Below are positions 1-9,484 of a stretch of 64,000 bases of DNA, piece after piece. The DNA lies in the NCBI RefSeq assembly GCF_011682065.1, contig NZ_VUYU01000002.1:434001-498000 (forward strand), read 5' to 3'. Origin of the DNA: Massilia rubra. GTDB taxonomy: Bacteria > Pseudomonadota > Gammaproteobacteria > Burkholderiales > Burkholderiaceae_D. The position numbers were made by a program, and so were the translations under genes. Position 1 is the stretch's first letter. Each line of letters opens with the position of its first letter. The notes beneath the pieces were generated by a model, which saw nothing but the letters and a program-made list of their open reading frames with translations, was not told the origin of the DNA and searched no databases.

Positions 1-2271
1 ACCGATTATCCGCAGCAAGGGATGAGCAAGAAAAAGTCGGGTCCAGCGCTGCGCGTCCCACGATCTGCCCGTGATGAAGGCGGAGGTCAGGCGCGGCACT
101 TGCAGCCGGGCGCTGGTTTTGACTGCCGCAGCCAGGGTGGCGAAGCGGCCGGCGGCAGCCTGCCACGCGTCCCGGGTGAGATTGTCCATATTGTCCTTGT
201 GCGCCGGCAGCGATTTCAGGAGCTTGCCTTTGGCGTCGACCAGGCGCAGGCTCAGGTCGTCCTGGAGCGCGATGCCGTAGCTGTGCGCGCCGCTCGCGAG
301 CGCGAGGCCGTCGGCGAGGCCGAAATCCGGCGTCACGTCGTCGATCAGCTCGCCCATGGCGCAGTTGCGCCGCTGCGCCGCCGCATCCAGCGCCTTGACG
401 GCCGCGTGGACCACCGGGCCTTTCAATTTGATCGATTCGGCCGCTTCCATCACGCGCAACAGGGCGTACGACGTATCGAGCGCACTCAGCTGGGCGAGGG
501 CGACCACCGCGCGCGGGTATTTGCTCTTTTTGCCCCAGGCAAACACGGCCGCACCGAGCGGCTCGGCAATCCGCTCGTCGGCGCCATTCGCCAGCAGGCG
601 CAGCATCCAGCGCAGCTTGGGCTCGCCTTCGCCAGCGATCCAGGTCTGCACCGCATGCAGGGCCAGGCGCGCGCGATGCTCCGGGGAGAGCTGGGCCAGC
701 AGGTCCGTGGCGAGCGGCGGCAGGGCGTCGTCACCGGTCGCCGCCAGGTGCAGCGTGGCGCGCGCCGCGTGCTCGGACAAAGGCTGGAACAGCGCCAGCA
801 CCTCCGCATGGTCGAGCGGCTTGATGGCGGCCGACCAGCGTGTGATGGCGGCCGCCTGCGTTTCCAGCTCTGCCAGCGACGGTGCGGCATTCGCATTCAC
901 GGGAGCGAGCACGGCTGCCAGCGAGCTGGCGGAGGCCGGATCGAGCCCGCCCGCAGCCAGCATGCCGGCCAGCAGCGGCGTGGCCCCCGCCTGGTTCGGG
1001 TGGGCCAGCAAGATGTCGCGGCACGCAAGACGCAGGTTCTTGTTGCGCACGTTGAGCCAGCCGGCGGCGCGAATCTCGTCGAGCTCCAGATGGGCGGACG
1101 CGGCCACCAAGGCATCGCGCACCGCTTTTGAGGTGGTTTTGACGATCATGGCCCCCAGCTGCCGCAGGATCGCACGCAGTTGAGAGGTGGACAACAGCGG
1201 AATCAGCAGGTCCAGGTTGCCTGGCGCGGCAGTGAGCAGCAATGTCGGCTGGCCCGACAGGATCGGGCGCAAGATGTCTTTATAGGTGTCGATCGCGCGG
1301 CGGCTCTGCGTCATCAAGGGAAACAGCAGGGGGAGCAAGGCGGGATAGCGCTTTTCCCAGATCAGCCCGGCAAGCGACGGGCCGAACAGTGCGCTTTGCT
1401 CGCGCAGCAGCGTGGCGAACACGGCCTCGTTGGAAGTAATCAACTGGTCGGCAGCAGCAAGGACGTTGCCGCTGTCGTCTTCCTGAATGGCGCCCAGCAA
1501 GGTCGCGGCCAGGGCCTTTCGCAGCTCAGGGGATGCTTGCGGCCAGCGCCGCAGGATCAGCGCCGCATCGGGCACCTGCCGGTGAAAACGGTCGTACAGG
1601 TCGGGATATTGCGCAAAAAATTCATGCCAGGGCAGCCAGCGCTGGCCGGTGGGCGAGACACTGGTGCGGTCCGCATGCTCATCCAGTGCCTCTTCACAGA
1701 AACATGGCGCCTTGGTGGCAGCCGTGATCAGGTCAGCCGTGGAAGCGAGGCATGCAATCAGGCCGGCCGAGCCGTGGCGGTGGACTTTTTCGTCAGGGAT
1801 GCCATTCACGCGACGTAAGGTCAGGATCCAGTCGAGCAGATCGAATACCTCGTCCAGGGGCATGCCGGGGTAGGCGAGCAGATCGACGATCTCGTGCAAC
1901 ACGAACGCACAGGCTTCGGCGCTCCCCATGCATCGTTCGCCAATGGCGCGCATCTCCCTTGAAAACGCCGCGTCGCGCCGCTGGATCGATTCCGGCGGCG
2001 GCGGCGTCAACATGACCTGGCGCGCAACCGTGATGCGCGTCAATGCCAGCCACAGCGCGGCATCCTGCTGCCAGATGGCACGGCCGCCGCCCAGACGCGC
2101 CAGCGAGCGCAGCAGCTCGATGTCGCAATGGGCCACGTAATCCATGACCTCCTGCCCGCGCCCCGCGCGCAGGCGGGCGGCAATCTCGCGCTCGATCGCC
2201 CACACCCCGTCCACGCTCAAGCCGAAATCCATCTGCGCGAGCGGGTCGAGGAAGCGATGCTTGTCTTGCAT
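1..2271 (-). CDS. DUF4132-family protein, third paralogue, 3' end off the window
   Basis: The frame is open from an ATG at 2271-2269 to the left edge (757 codons, no stop), so the C-terminus is missing. The last visible residues (DAQRWTRLFLAHPLLRIIG) match the APRWTQLFLDHPLLKIMG block of the next gene, placing this protein in the family annotated DUF4132 (E. coli YehI/MolR group; molecular role unknown). The N-terminal two thirds look helical and repeat-like (RNKNLRLACRDILLAHPNQAG, LFQPLSEHAARATLHLAAT), as in the two upstream paralogues. The start codon lies 3 nt after the stop of the upstream copy (TGACCGATG), so translation is probably coupled. It is the most diverged copy; for instance PDFGLADGLALASG replaces PDFGLGQGITLTVG. 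Confidence 0.85.
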   Translation of the reverse strand, partial: MQDKHRFLDPLAQMDFGLSVDGVWAIEREIAARLRAGRGQEVMDYVAHCDIELLRSLARLGGGRAIWQQDAALWLALTRITVARQVMLTPPPPESIQRRDAAFSREMRAIGERCMGSAEACAFVLHEIVDLLAYPGMPLDEVFDLLDWILTLRRVNGIPDEKVHRHGSAGLIACLASTADLITAATKAPCFCEEALDEHADRTSVSPTGQRWLPWHEFFAQYPDLYDRFHRQVPDAALILRRWPQASPELRKALAATLLGAIQEDDSGNVLAAADQLITSNEAVFATLLREQSALFGPSLAGLIWEKRYPALLPLLFPLMTQSRRAIDTYKDILRPILSGQPTLLLTAAPGNLDLLIPLLSTSQLRAILRQLGAMIVKTTSKAVRDALVAASAHLELDEIRAAGWLNVRNKNLRLACRDILLAHPNQAGATPLLAGMLAAGGLDPASASSLAAVLAPVNANAAPSLAELETQAAAITRWSAAIKPLDHAEVLALFQPLSEHAARATLHLAATGDDALPPLATDLLAQLSPEHRARLALHAVQTWIAGEGEPKLRWMLRLLANGADERIAEPLGAAVFAWGKKSKYPRAVVALAQLSALDTSYALLRVMEAAESIKLKGPVVHAAVKALDAAAQRRNCAMGELIDDVTPDFGLADGLALASGAHSYGIALQDDLSLRLVDAKGKLLKSLPAHKDNMDNLTRDAWQAAAGRFATLAAAVKTSARLQVPRLTSAFITGRSWDAQRWTRLFLAHPLLRIIG

Positions 2272-2274
2272 CGG

Positions 2275-5160
2275 TCAGGCGACCCGTTTCGCCTCAAGCA
2301 GTTGCAGGTGCGACCACAAGGTGGCCAGCAGCGCTTTCGGCAGGCTGGCGGGCGCCACCAGCTTGTAGCCGCCACCGAGGGCCCGCACCTCGATGCCATG
2401 CACCTCGATTGGGGTACCGATATCCATGTACGGCGAACAGAAACCGTTCTCGAGCCGCACTTCCAGCTGGGCTGCAGGCAGCGGCCATTCGTGCCAGTCG
2501 ATGGACGGCCCGTCGCCCACCGGCCCCTGGCGGTAGCCGCACTTGCTGGCAATCGCAGCGTAGTGTTCCTGGAACACCGTCAGGCCCGCGGGCGCCAGCA
2601 GGCGTTCGGCCGTCATCGACGCGGCGGGGGGCAGTTCGGCCGGCGCGCCGGTCTGGTCGATCAGGGGCGTGAGTTCGTAATCGGCAAAGTTGCTGCGCCA
2701 TGCGGCGAGTTCTCCCGCGCGCGCGGTGGCGGGATGCCACAGGGTGACGTGCGCATCGGGCGGCAAGGTGACTACCTCGTCATTCGCTTGCAGCAAGGAA
2801 AAGTCTTCGGCGATACGGAAACTGACGCCGGACGCCCCGTCGGTTTGCCAGATCAGGCTGCGGCCCATGATTTTGAGCAGCGGATGATCGAGGAACAGCT
2901 GGGTCCAGCGTGGCGCAGTCCAGCTCCTGGCGGTCACGAACGCGGCCAGCATGCGCGGCGCCTGGAGTTTGGCGACCGCTTTCAGGCTGGCGGAGAGGAT
3001 CTTGAATTGGCTGGCGGCCGCTTCCCATGCCTCTTTCAGGCTGTCGTCCTTGTTCGCAGGCAGCGATTTCGAGGCCTTGCCTTTGGCGTCGACCAGGCGC
3101 AGGCTCAGGTCGCCCTGCAACACCACCTGGTAGCTTTGCGCACCAACCGTCAAGGTAATGCCCTGGCCGAGCCCGAAATCCGGGGTCAGCTCGTCGAGCA
3201 GGTCGCCCAGGCTCAGCTTGCGCCGCGCGGCGGCCGCGCGCAAGGCGTAGGCGGCGGCGTCGACCACCATCCCCTTCACTTTGCGCGATTCGGAAATTTC
3301 CAGCACGCGGGCCAGGGCGTAGGGGGAATCGATCAGCTCAAGTTGTTCTACAGCCACCACCGCGCGCTGTTTCCTGGTTTTGCCCCAGGCGAATACCGTC
3401 GCGCTGAGCAGGTCGACGATGCGGTCGTCCGCGCCGCTTGCCGCCAGGCGCAGCATCCAGCGCATTTTCGGCTCGCCATCGTTGCCGATCCAGGTTTCGG
3501 CCAGGCGCTGGGACAGGCGCGCGCGGTTCTCGGGCGACAGTTGGGCCAGCAAGTCCGTGGCCAGCGGCGGCAGGGCCTCGGTACTGGTCGCGGCCAGGTG
3601 CAGGGCGGTGCGCGCCGCGTGCTCGGACAGCGGCTGGAACAGGGCCAGGGTCTCGGCATTGTCGACCTGGGCGATGGCGACCGACAGGCGCTTGATGACG
3701 GACGCCTCGAATTCGATCCGCTCCAGTTCGCTCGTAAACGGGGCGGCTGGCGCTGGCGCGCGCGCCGCGACGATTGCCGCCGCGCCGGCCTCGGCCGCCT
3801 CCAGGCTGGCCAGCAGCGGTGCGGCGCCGGCCTTGTCCGGGTGCGCTTGCAGGATGTCCTTGCACACCTTGCGCAGGTTCTTGTTGCGGATCGCCAACCA
3901 GCCGGACCCGGCAATGTCGTCGATGGTCAGCTTTTTGGCTGCCTTGACCATCGCCGCGCCGAGCGCTTTCGAGGTACTCTTGGCGATGACCGTACCCAGC
4001 ACCGGCAGCAGGGTGCGCACGATGTCCGTGGTCAGCAGCGGGAGGATTTTTTCCATGCTGGCGCCCGGAATGGTCAGCGCCAGCTCCGGCTGGCGCGAGA
4101 GCATCGGACGCAGGGTGTCGCGATATTCGTCCAGCGAGTGGTAACTTTCCAATATCGTCGGCAGGAGCGCCGGCAGCAAGCCCGGATATTGCTTTTGCCA
4201 GATCAGGGTGGCGACCCTGCCCGAAAACAGATAGCTTTTCTCGACCATCAAGGTGGCAAACAGCGGCTGGTTGTCAGCCATGAGCTGATCGATCGCCTTG
4301 AGGAAAACCGGCCGATCGCTCTTGTCGCCGCGGTACAAGGTATCGAGTAGTGTTTCCGCCATCGCCAGCCGCAGTTCCTGCGTTGCCTGCGGCCAGCGCC
4401 ACAAGATCAGCGCGGGATCAACAATGTCTTGCTGGTGCTTGTCGAAACGCTCCGGGTGACCATGAAAGAACGCGTGCCAGGCCAGCCAGCGTGTCCGTCG
4501 CGGCTGGTCGTCGCTGCGATGTCGGTGCAGCACGATCGCGTCATCGAAGTAGCGCTCGTGCTGGGATGCGTAGGCGAGCAGGTCCGCGGGATCGCTCAGG
4601 CAGCGCATCAGGCGGGTCCGATTGCGGTCGAAGTCATCCTGCGCTGTGCCGTTCAGCGCGCGCAGTTCCTGGTTCCATGCGAGCAGGCCGAGCGCTTCAT
4701 CGCGCGGCATGCCGTCGTACGGCAGCATTTCGATGATGTTATCGAGCACGAATGTGGCGGCTTCTTCGGGGCTGCCGGCCCCGCTGCCGGCCACGGCTGC
4801 GGCAATCAGCGTGGTGGAAATCGCGCGCAATTCATGCGAGAACGCGGCGTCGCGCTGCCGCGCATGCGGGTACGGTTCGGGAAACTGGATATGGCGCGGC
4901 GCGGTCAGGCGGAAAAACCGCAGCCACAATTGGCTGCTACGGCGCCAGACGGCGTGTTCGGGCTCGACGTGTACCAGCTTTTTCAAGACGTAGCGGTCAC
5001 ATTGCTGGATGAAGGCAATCACTTCCTGCTCGCGGCCGTTCTCGAAGCGCTCGCCGATCTCCCTGGCCAGCGCATCTTCGCCATAGGCTTTGATGCCGAT
5101 CTCGTTCAATGGTTTTGTGGAAAGGAGGGTAGCGTTCACGGTCTGTTCTTGTTCGTTCAT
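2275..5160 (-). CDS. DUF4132-family protein, second paralogue (961 aa)
   Basis: Middle gene of a three-copy tandem array. The C-terminal third (about residues 640-840) carries the conserved block TPDFGLGQG ... LQGDLSLRLVDAKGK ... APRWTQLFLDHPLL ... SLIWQTDG ... FRIAEDFSLL ... LWHPAT, which I recognise as the DUF4132 region. The final 100 residues (IDWHEWPLPAAQLEVRLE) are shared with the upstream copy. The N-terminal 600 residues are helical and HEAT-like. No signal peptide or membrane segment is seen, so it is probably cytoplasmic. Nine nucleotides separate it from the upstream gene and 3 nt from the downstream gene, consistent with one operon. DUF4132 proteins often occur near MoxR-type ATPases; none is adjacent here. 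No function can be assigned from sequence. Confidence 0.9.
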   Translation of the reverse strand: MNEQEQTVNATLLSTKPLNEIGIKAYGEDALAREIGERFENGREQEVIAFIQQCDRYVLKKLVHVEPEHAVWRRSSQLWLRFFRLTAPRHIQFPEPYPHARQRDAAFSHELRAISTTLIAAAVAGSGAGSPEEAATFVLDNIIEMLPYDGMPRDEALGLLAWNQELRALNGTAQDDFDRNRTRLMRCLSDPADLLAYASQHERYFDDAIVLHRHRSDDQPRRTRWLAWHAFFHGHPERFDKHQQDIVDPALILWRWPQATQELRLAMAETLLDTLYRGDKSDRPVFLKAIDQLMADNQPLFATLMVEKSYLFSGRVATLIWQKQYPGLLPALLPTILESYHSLDEYRDTLRPMLSRQPELALTIPGASMEKILPLLTTDIVRTLLPVLGTVIAKSTSKALGAAMVKAAKKLTIDDIAGSGWLAIRNKNLRKVCKDILQAHPDKAGAAPLLASLEAAEAGAAAIVAARAPAPAAPFTSELERIEFEASVIKRLSVAIAQVDNAETLALFQPLSEHAARTALHLAATSTEALPPLATDLLAQLSPENRARLSQRLAETWIGNDGEPKMRWMLRLAASGADDRIVDLLSATVFAWGKTRKQRAVVAVEQLELIDSPYALARVLEISESRKVKGMVVDAAAYALRAAAARRKLSLGDLLDELTPDFGLGQGITLTVGAQSYQVVLQGDLSLRLVDAKGKASKSLPANKDDSLKEAWEAAASQFKILSASLKAVAKLQAPRMLAAFVTARSWTAPRWTQLFLDHPLLKIMGRSLIWQTDGASGVSFRIAEDFSLLQANDEVVTLPPDAHVTLWHPATARAGELAAWRSNFADYELTPLIDQTGAPAELPPAASMTAERLLAPAGLTVFQEHYAAIASKCGYRQGPVGDGPSIDWHEWPLPAAQLEVRLENGFCSPYMDIGTPIEVHGIEVRALGGGYKLVAPASLPKALLATLWSHLQLLEAKRVA

Positions 5161-5169
5161 GATCTTGGT

Positions 5170-8034
5170 CTATTGATTGCGTTTGGCGTCAAGTAACTGT
5201 AAATGCGACCACACGGTGGCCAGCAGCGGCACGGGCAGGCTCGCTGGCGGCACGCTCGCGCCGGTGTCGGTGTTCCATATCCGGATCCCGTGGACCTCGA
5301 TGGGCTTGCCGAGCTCCATCATCGGCGAGCAGTAACCGTTTTCCAGATGCACCGCCAGCTGCGCCGCCGGCAGATGCCATTCGTGCCAGTCGATCGACGG
5401 CCCGTCGTTCACCGGCCCCTTGCGGTAGCCGCAGCGGGTCAGGGTCGCCGCCAGCTGTTCCTGCACCACGCTCAAGCCGGCCGGCGCCAGCACGTGCTCG
5501 ACGCTCATCGACGCCTCAGGGGGCAGGGCGGCCGGCGCGCCGATCTGGTCGATCAGGGCCACGATCTCGTAATCGGCAAAATTGCTGCGCCAGGCCTCGG
5601 CTTCGCCGGCGAGCGCGGTGGCCGGATGCCACAGGCTGAGCTGCGCATCGGGCGGCAAGGTGAGCACGTCGTCGTTCGCTTGCAGCAGCGAAAAATCCTC
5701 GGCGATGCGGAAGCTGCGCGGATGCGCGCCCCGGATTTGCCAGATCAGGCTGCGGCCCATGATTCTCAGCACCGCGTGATCGAGAAACAGCTGGGTCCAG
5801 CGCGGCGCGCTCCAGGTCTTGGCGGTGACCAGGGCGGCCAGCATGCGCGGCGCTTGCAGCTTGGCCACCGCTTTCAGGCTGGCGCTGACGGTCTTGAACT
5901 GGCTGCTGGCCATGTCCCAGGCCTCGCGCGTGGCGTCATCCTTGTTCGCCGGCAGGGTTTTCGACACCTTGCCCTTGGCGTCAACCAGGCGCAGGCTCAG
6001 GTCGCCCTGCAGCACGACGCGGTAACTGGCCTCGCCCACCGTGAGCGAGATGCCCTGGCCGAGGCCGAAATCCGGGGTCAGCTCGTCGAGCAGTTCGGCC
6101 AGGGCCAGCTTGCGCCGCGCGGCGGCCGCCTTGAGCGCGTCGAGCGCCGCCTCGGGGATCATGCCCCTGACCTTTTTCGATTCCGAGATTTCCAGCACCC
6201 GCGCCAGCGCATACAGCGAATCGACGCCCGCCAGTTGCTCCACGGCGATCACGGCGCGCTGTTTGCGCGTCTTGGCCCAGCTGAACACCGTTTCGCTGAG
6301 CAGGTCGACGATGCGGTCATCCGCCCCTTTTACGGCCAGTTGCAGCACAAAGCGCAGCTTGGGATTGCCCTCGCTGCCAATCCACAATTGCACCAGATGC
6401 AGCGCCAAGCGCGCGCGCGCTTCAACCGGCAGTTGCGCCAGCAGGGCGCCGGCCAGCGGCGGCAAGCCGTCTTCGGCAGTGGCGGCCAGGTGCAGCGCGG
6501 CGCGCGCGGCGTGTTCGGACAAGGGCTGGAACAGCGCCAGGGTTTCCGCCGTGTCGAGCGGCTTGATGGCGGCCGACCAGCGCTTGATGCCGGCTGCTTG
6601 CGTTTCCAGGCGTGCCAGTGCGGCCGCGCCGGTCTGCGGCTCGGCCGACGGCGTGCCCTGGGCCAGGTGCGCCTCGACCGAACTGGCCGTTGCCGCGTCG
6701 AGCTGGCCGGCGGCGAGCATGGCCGCCAGCAAGGGGCTGGCGCTGGCCTGGTCCGGATGGGCGATGAGCAAGTCCTTGCAGGCCAGGCGCAGGTTTTTGT
6801 TGCGTACGTTCAGCCAGCCGGCCTGGACGATATCGGCGATGGCCAGCGTTTTGCCGGCCTCGGCGATGGCGTCGCGCAGCGATTTCGAGGCGCTTTTGCC
6901 AATCAGCGTGCCCACGTCCGGCAGCAGAGTGCGCAGCAGGTCGGCGCCCAGCAGCGGGATCAGCTGGTCCAGGTTGGCCGCCACCGCGCTTTGCATCAGA
7001 TCGGGCCGGCTGGAGAGTATTTCCAGCACCAGCTCGCGGTATTGCCCCACCGAATCGCGGGATCCCGTCATCAATGGCAGCAGGACTGGCACCAGGCCGG
7101 GATATTGGCGCTGCCAGATCAGGGTGGCGGTGGCCAGGTTGACGTTGTAGGGCCGCTCGCGCAGCGCAATGCCGAGGAAGGCTTCATCGATGCGTACCAG
7201 TTGATCGATGGTCTCGGCGACATACGCCTGGTCGGCGCCGTCATACCAGCGCATCATCTGCATCAGGCTGGCGAGCATGTCCCCGCGCAGTTTGGGCGCG
7301 GCGCCTTCCCAGCGCCGCAGGATCAAGCCCGGATCGCCGAGTGCGCTGTGATGGCGGTCGATGTACTCCGGGTATTGCTGGAAGAAGTCGTGCCACGGCA
7401 ACCAGCGTGTGCGCAGATCGCCGGCGCGCGCCCGGCATTTGAAGACGTGCAGCGCCGTCTCGAAGTAGCGCTCCGCCGTGCCGGACAGGGCGATCAGGTC
7501 GACCGTGTGGTCCAGCGTCTGGACCAGGTCGCTTACGATATTGTAGCCCTGGTCGTCGGTCCAGCCCGCCGCTCGGCTCAGGGCCAGGTTCCATTCGAGC
7601 AGATTGAACACGCGCTGGCGCGGGATGCCGGGATACGCCAGGCGGTCGATAATATTGCGCATGACGAAAATGAGGGCGTCTTTTTGGGCGCCGGTGCCGG
7701 CCAGGTACTGCTCGGCCAGTTCGCACAGTTCGCGCGAAAAGGTGTCGTTGCGCTGCCTGCCGGCACCCCGTCCTTCGCGCAGCAGGACGCCGCGCGGCAC
7801 GGTCAGCTGCGCCAGCGCCAGCCAGGTCGCCGCATCGGTTTCCCACGCCAGTTCGCCGCTTGCATACCCCAGCTGATTCAAGACCGATTCGTCGCATTCC
7901 CTCAAGAAATCGACGACTTCCTGTGCGCGCCCGTTCTTCAGGCGCAGGCTCATTTCGCCGGCCAGGATGTCGCGGTTGGCATAGCTGCCGTTGATCTCGG
8001 CGAGCGGTGTTGCGGAAAGTGGGGTATCGGTCAT
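5170..8034 (-). CDS. DUF4132-family protein, first paralogue (954 aa)
   Basis: First gene of the tandem array. I start it at the ATG at 8034 (MTDTPLSATPLAEINGSYAN), which aligns with the N-terminus of the second copy (LLSTKPLNEIGIKAYGED). An in-frame ATG at 8121 adds 29 residues with no counterpart in the paralogue. The DUF4132 block sits near residues 640-840 (TPDFGLGQG, LQGDLSLRLVDAKGK, WTQLFLDHAVLRIMGRSLIW, FRIAEDFSLLQANDD). It is much closer to the second copy than to the third. Ribosome-binding sequence in front of 8034 is weak. A 20-bp palindrome lies just upstream at 8051-8070. Biochemical role unknown. Confidence 0.88.
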   Translation of the reverse strand: MTDTPLSATPLAEINGSYANRDILAGEMSLRLKNGRAQEVVDFLRECDESVLNQLGYASGELAWETDAATWLALAQLTVPRGVLLREGRGAGRQRNDTFSRELCELAEQYLAGTGAQKDALIFVMRNIIDRLAYPGIPRQRVFNLLEWNLALSRAAGWTDDQGYNIVSDLVQTLDHTVDLIALSGTAERYFETALHVFKCRARAGDLRTRWLPWHDFFQQYPEYIDRHHSALGDPGLILRRWEGAAPKLRGDMLASLMQMMRWYDGADQAYVAETIDQLVRIDEAFLGIALRERPYNVNLATATLIWQRQYPGLVPVLLPLMTGSRDSVGQYRELVLEILSSRPDLMQSAVAANLDQLIPLLGADLLRTLLPDVGTLIGKSASKSLRDAIAEAGKTLAIADIVQAGWLNVRNKNLRLACKDLLIAHPDQASASPLLAAMLAAGQLDAATASSVEAHLAQGTPSAEPQTGAAALARLETQAAGIKRWSAAIKPLDTAETLALFQPLSEHAARAALHLAATAEDGLPPLAGALLAQLPVEARARLALHLVQLWIGSEGNPKLRFVLQLAVKGADDRIVDLLSETVFSWAKTRKQRAVIAVEQLAGVDSLYALARVLEISESKKVRGMIPEAALDALKAAAARRKLALAELLDELTPDFGLGQGISLTVGEASYRVVLQGDLSLRLVDAKGKVSKTLPANKDDATREAWDMASSQFKTVSASLKAVAKLQAPRMLAALVTAKTWSAPRWTQLFLDHAVLRIMGRSLIWQIRGAHPRSFRIAEDFSLLQANDDVLTLPPDAQLSLWHPATALAGEAEAWRSNFADYEIVALIDQIGAPAALPPEASMSVEHVLAPAGLSVVQEQLAATLTRCGYRKGPVNDGPSIDWHEWHLPAAQLAVHLENGYCSPMMELGKPIEVHGIRIWNTDTGASVPPASLPVPLLATVWSHLQLLDAKRNQ

Positions 8035-8050
8035 GGACGCTTTCGGTTCA

Positions 8051-8070
8051 CTGGGCGGCGCGCCGCCCAG
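8051..8070. promoter_or_regulatory. 20-bp perfect palindrome upstream of the DUF4132 operon
   Basis: The 20 bases read the same on both strands (CTGGGCGGCG followed by its reverse complement). The site is 17 bp before the chosen start of the first DUF4132 gene, in its probable 5' leader. It could be an operator or an RNA cruciform. There is no T-run, so a terminator is unlikely. Confidence 0.35.
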
Positions 8071-8133
8071 GACATGAAAAATGGAATTGTAGCAGTTGAG
8101 AAACTTGCTGTGATTACACATTTGACGTTTTTC

Positions 8134-8171
8134 CCAGGCGCGTACCCGAGCGGCCGTCGGGCCGCGCCTGG
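8134..8171 (-). terminator. GC-rich hairpin after the serine-hydrolase gene
   Basis: A perfect 9-bp inverted repeat (CCAGGCGCG at 8134-8142 and its complement at 8163-8171) with a 20-nt spacer lies just past the stop of the minus-strand gene ending at 8185. It is followed by GAAAAACG rather than a U-tract, so if it terminates transcription it is not a canonical intrinsic terminator. Confidence 0.4.
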
Positions 8172-8184
8172 ACTGCCGGGCAGC

Positions 8185-9372
8185 CTATTTGATCGCGGCC
8201 AGGATGGTGCGGTCGAGCACGTCGAAGGGAAATGCGGCCTTGCTCAGGTTGTAATTCTCGCCGGTGAACACGGCGACGATATCGAGCGCCGGGACGATCA
8301 TGATGAACTGGCCGCCGTTGCCGTCGGCGTAGATGACGTCATAGGATGTACCTTTGACGGTCTCGACACTGCGCCACCAGAAGTAGCCGTAGCCATTGCG
8401 TTGCGGCAGGCTGGCGAATTGCGTGTGCTGGCGCGTCGATTCGGCGATCCACGCCGCCGATACCAGCTGCTTGCCATTCCACTGGCCCTTTTGCACGACC
8501 AGTTGGCCGAGCCTGGCCATGTCGCGCGGGCGCAGCTGGATGTGGCCGCCGGTATCGGTCTGGGCGCCGTTGTCGAACGAGGCCCACTTGGCGCTCTTGA
8601 TGTTCAGCGGGCCGAACAGGAATTCATCGGCAAACGCCGGAACCGGCTTCTTGCTGGCCACGGCAATCACGCGGCCCAGCGCAACCGGATTGCCGGTGCA
8701 GTAGTGCGTCTGGCTGCCGGGCGCTGCGCTGGCTGGCAGGGCAGTGTAGAAGCGCACCCAGTCGGTCTGCTGGTACATCTTGTCTTCGTGGCCGGGCGAA
8801 CTGGCGCTCCAGTCATTGCAGTCGAGTCCGCTGCGCATGGTGAGCATGTCGGCGAGCTTGAGGCCGAGCCGGAACGCCGGCGCGTTCGGATACGCGGCGC
8901 CCAGGTAGCTGTTCAGGGTATCGCTCACGCCGCCGACCATGCGCTGGTCGATCGCCACGCCCACCATCAGCGAGGTGATACTTTTGGTCGCCGAGCGCAG
9001 GTCGTGCAGGGTGTCCTTGTCGTAGCCGTTCCAGTACTGTTCCAGCACCGGCTTGCCGTAACGGGTGACCAGCATGCTGGACATGCCATGGCTGGCGGCG
9101 TCGGGCAGCTTGGCGATGCCGTCGGCCAGCACGGCCGCATCCATGCCGACCTCGGCGGGTGGCACCAGGGTCCAGTTATCGCCCGCGTTGGGCGCGACCC
9201 GGACCTTGGTATCGGAATTGTTGCCGATAGTGCCGCTGCCGTTGCCCTTGCCGCCGTCATCGCCGCCGCCGCAGCCGCTCATGGCGACGGCCAAAGCCAG
9301 CGCGCAGGCGAGGGCGCCGGTTGAGCGCACGAGCGGGCGCAAGGACAAGCGTGTGGACTTTTTAGTTTTCAA
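8185..9372 (-). CDS. serine hydrolase, class C beta-lactamase fold, lipoprotein (395 aa)
   Basis: The N-terminus is a lipoprotein signal (basic MKTKKSTRLSLRP, hydrophobic core, then AVAMSGC with the lipidated Cys at about 34) followed by a Gly/Asp-rich linker. The SxxK motif of the beta-lactamase/penicillin-binding fold is visible as SATK near residue 130, and a Tyr-containing block YCTGNPVALG near 225 stands where the YxN motif is expected. Length and layout fit the Pfam Beta-lactamase family (EstB, AmpC-like esterases), which hydrolyse esters or peptides in the periplasm; true beta-lactamase activity is not implied. It is transcribed alone and is separated from the DUF4132 operon by a hairpin. 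Confidence 0.88.
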   Translation of the reverse strand: MKTKKSTRLSLRPLVRSTGALACALALAVAMSGCGGGDDGGKGNGSGTIGNNSDTKVRVAPNAGDNWTLVPPAEVGMDAAVLADGIAKLPDAASHGMSSMLVTRYGKPVLEQYWNGYDKDTLHDLRSATKSITSLMVGVAIDQRMVGGVSDTLNSYLGAAYPNAPAFRLGLKLADMLTMRSGLDCNDWSASSPGHEDKMYQQTDWVRFYTALPASAAPGSQTHYCTGNPVALGRVIAVASKKPVPAFADEFLFGPLNIKSAKWASFDNGAQTDTGGHIQLRPRDMARLGQLVVQKGQWNGKQLVSAAWIAESTRQHTQFASLPQRNGYGYFWWRSVETVKGTSYDVIYADGNGGQFIMIVPALDIVAVFTGENYNLSKAAFPFDVLDRTILAAIK

Positions 9373-9484
9373 AGTATCTCCGTGTAATTATCGGCTTGTC
9401 TTTACAGCGACAAGTGACCCGATTACATCACAGGGATGATACTTGTGGAAATAAAATATTTCTTTCGATAACATTGACTGCTAA

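Noticed and set aside
2128-4350. 740-codon plus-strand frame opposite the second and third DUF4132 genes
   Set aside because: Antisense shadow with low-complexity composition; the minus-strand frames carry the conserved DUF4132 blocks.
5203-9324. Very long plus-strand open frame (over 1300 codons)
   Set aside because: It is antisense to the DUF4132 and serine-hydrolase genes, is rich in Arg/Gly/Gln/His with no domain, and spans several real genes. It is a shadow caused by GC-rich third positions.
8185-9372. Calling the serine hydrolase an antibiotic-resistance beta-lactamase
   Set aside because: It has SxxK but the following Tyr and KTG-like motifs are atypical, and it is a lipoprotein of the esterase/peptidase-like group.
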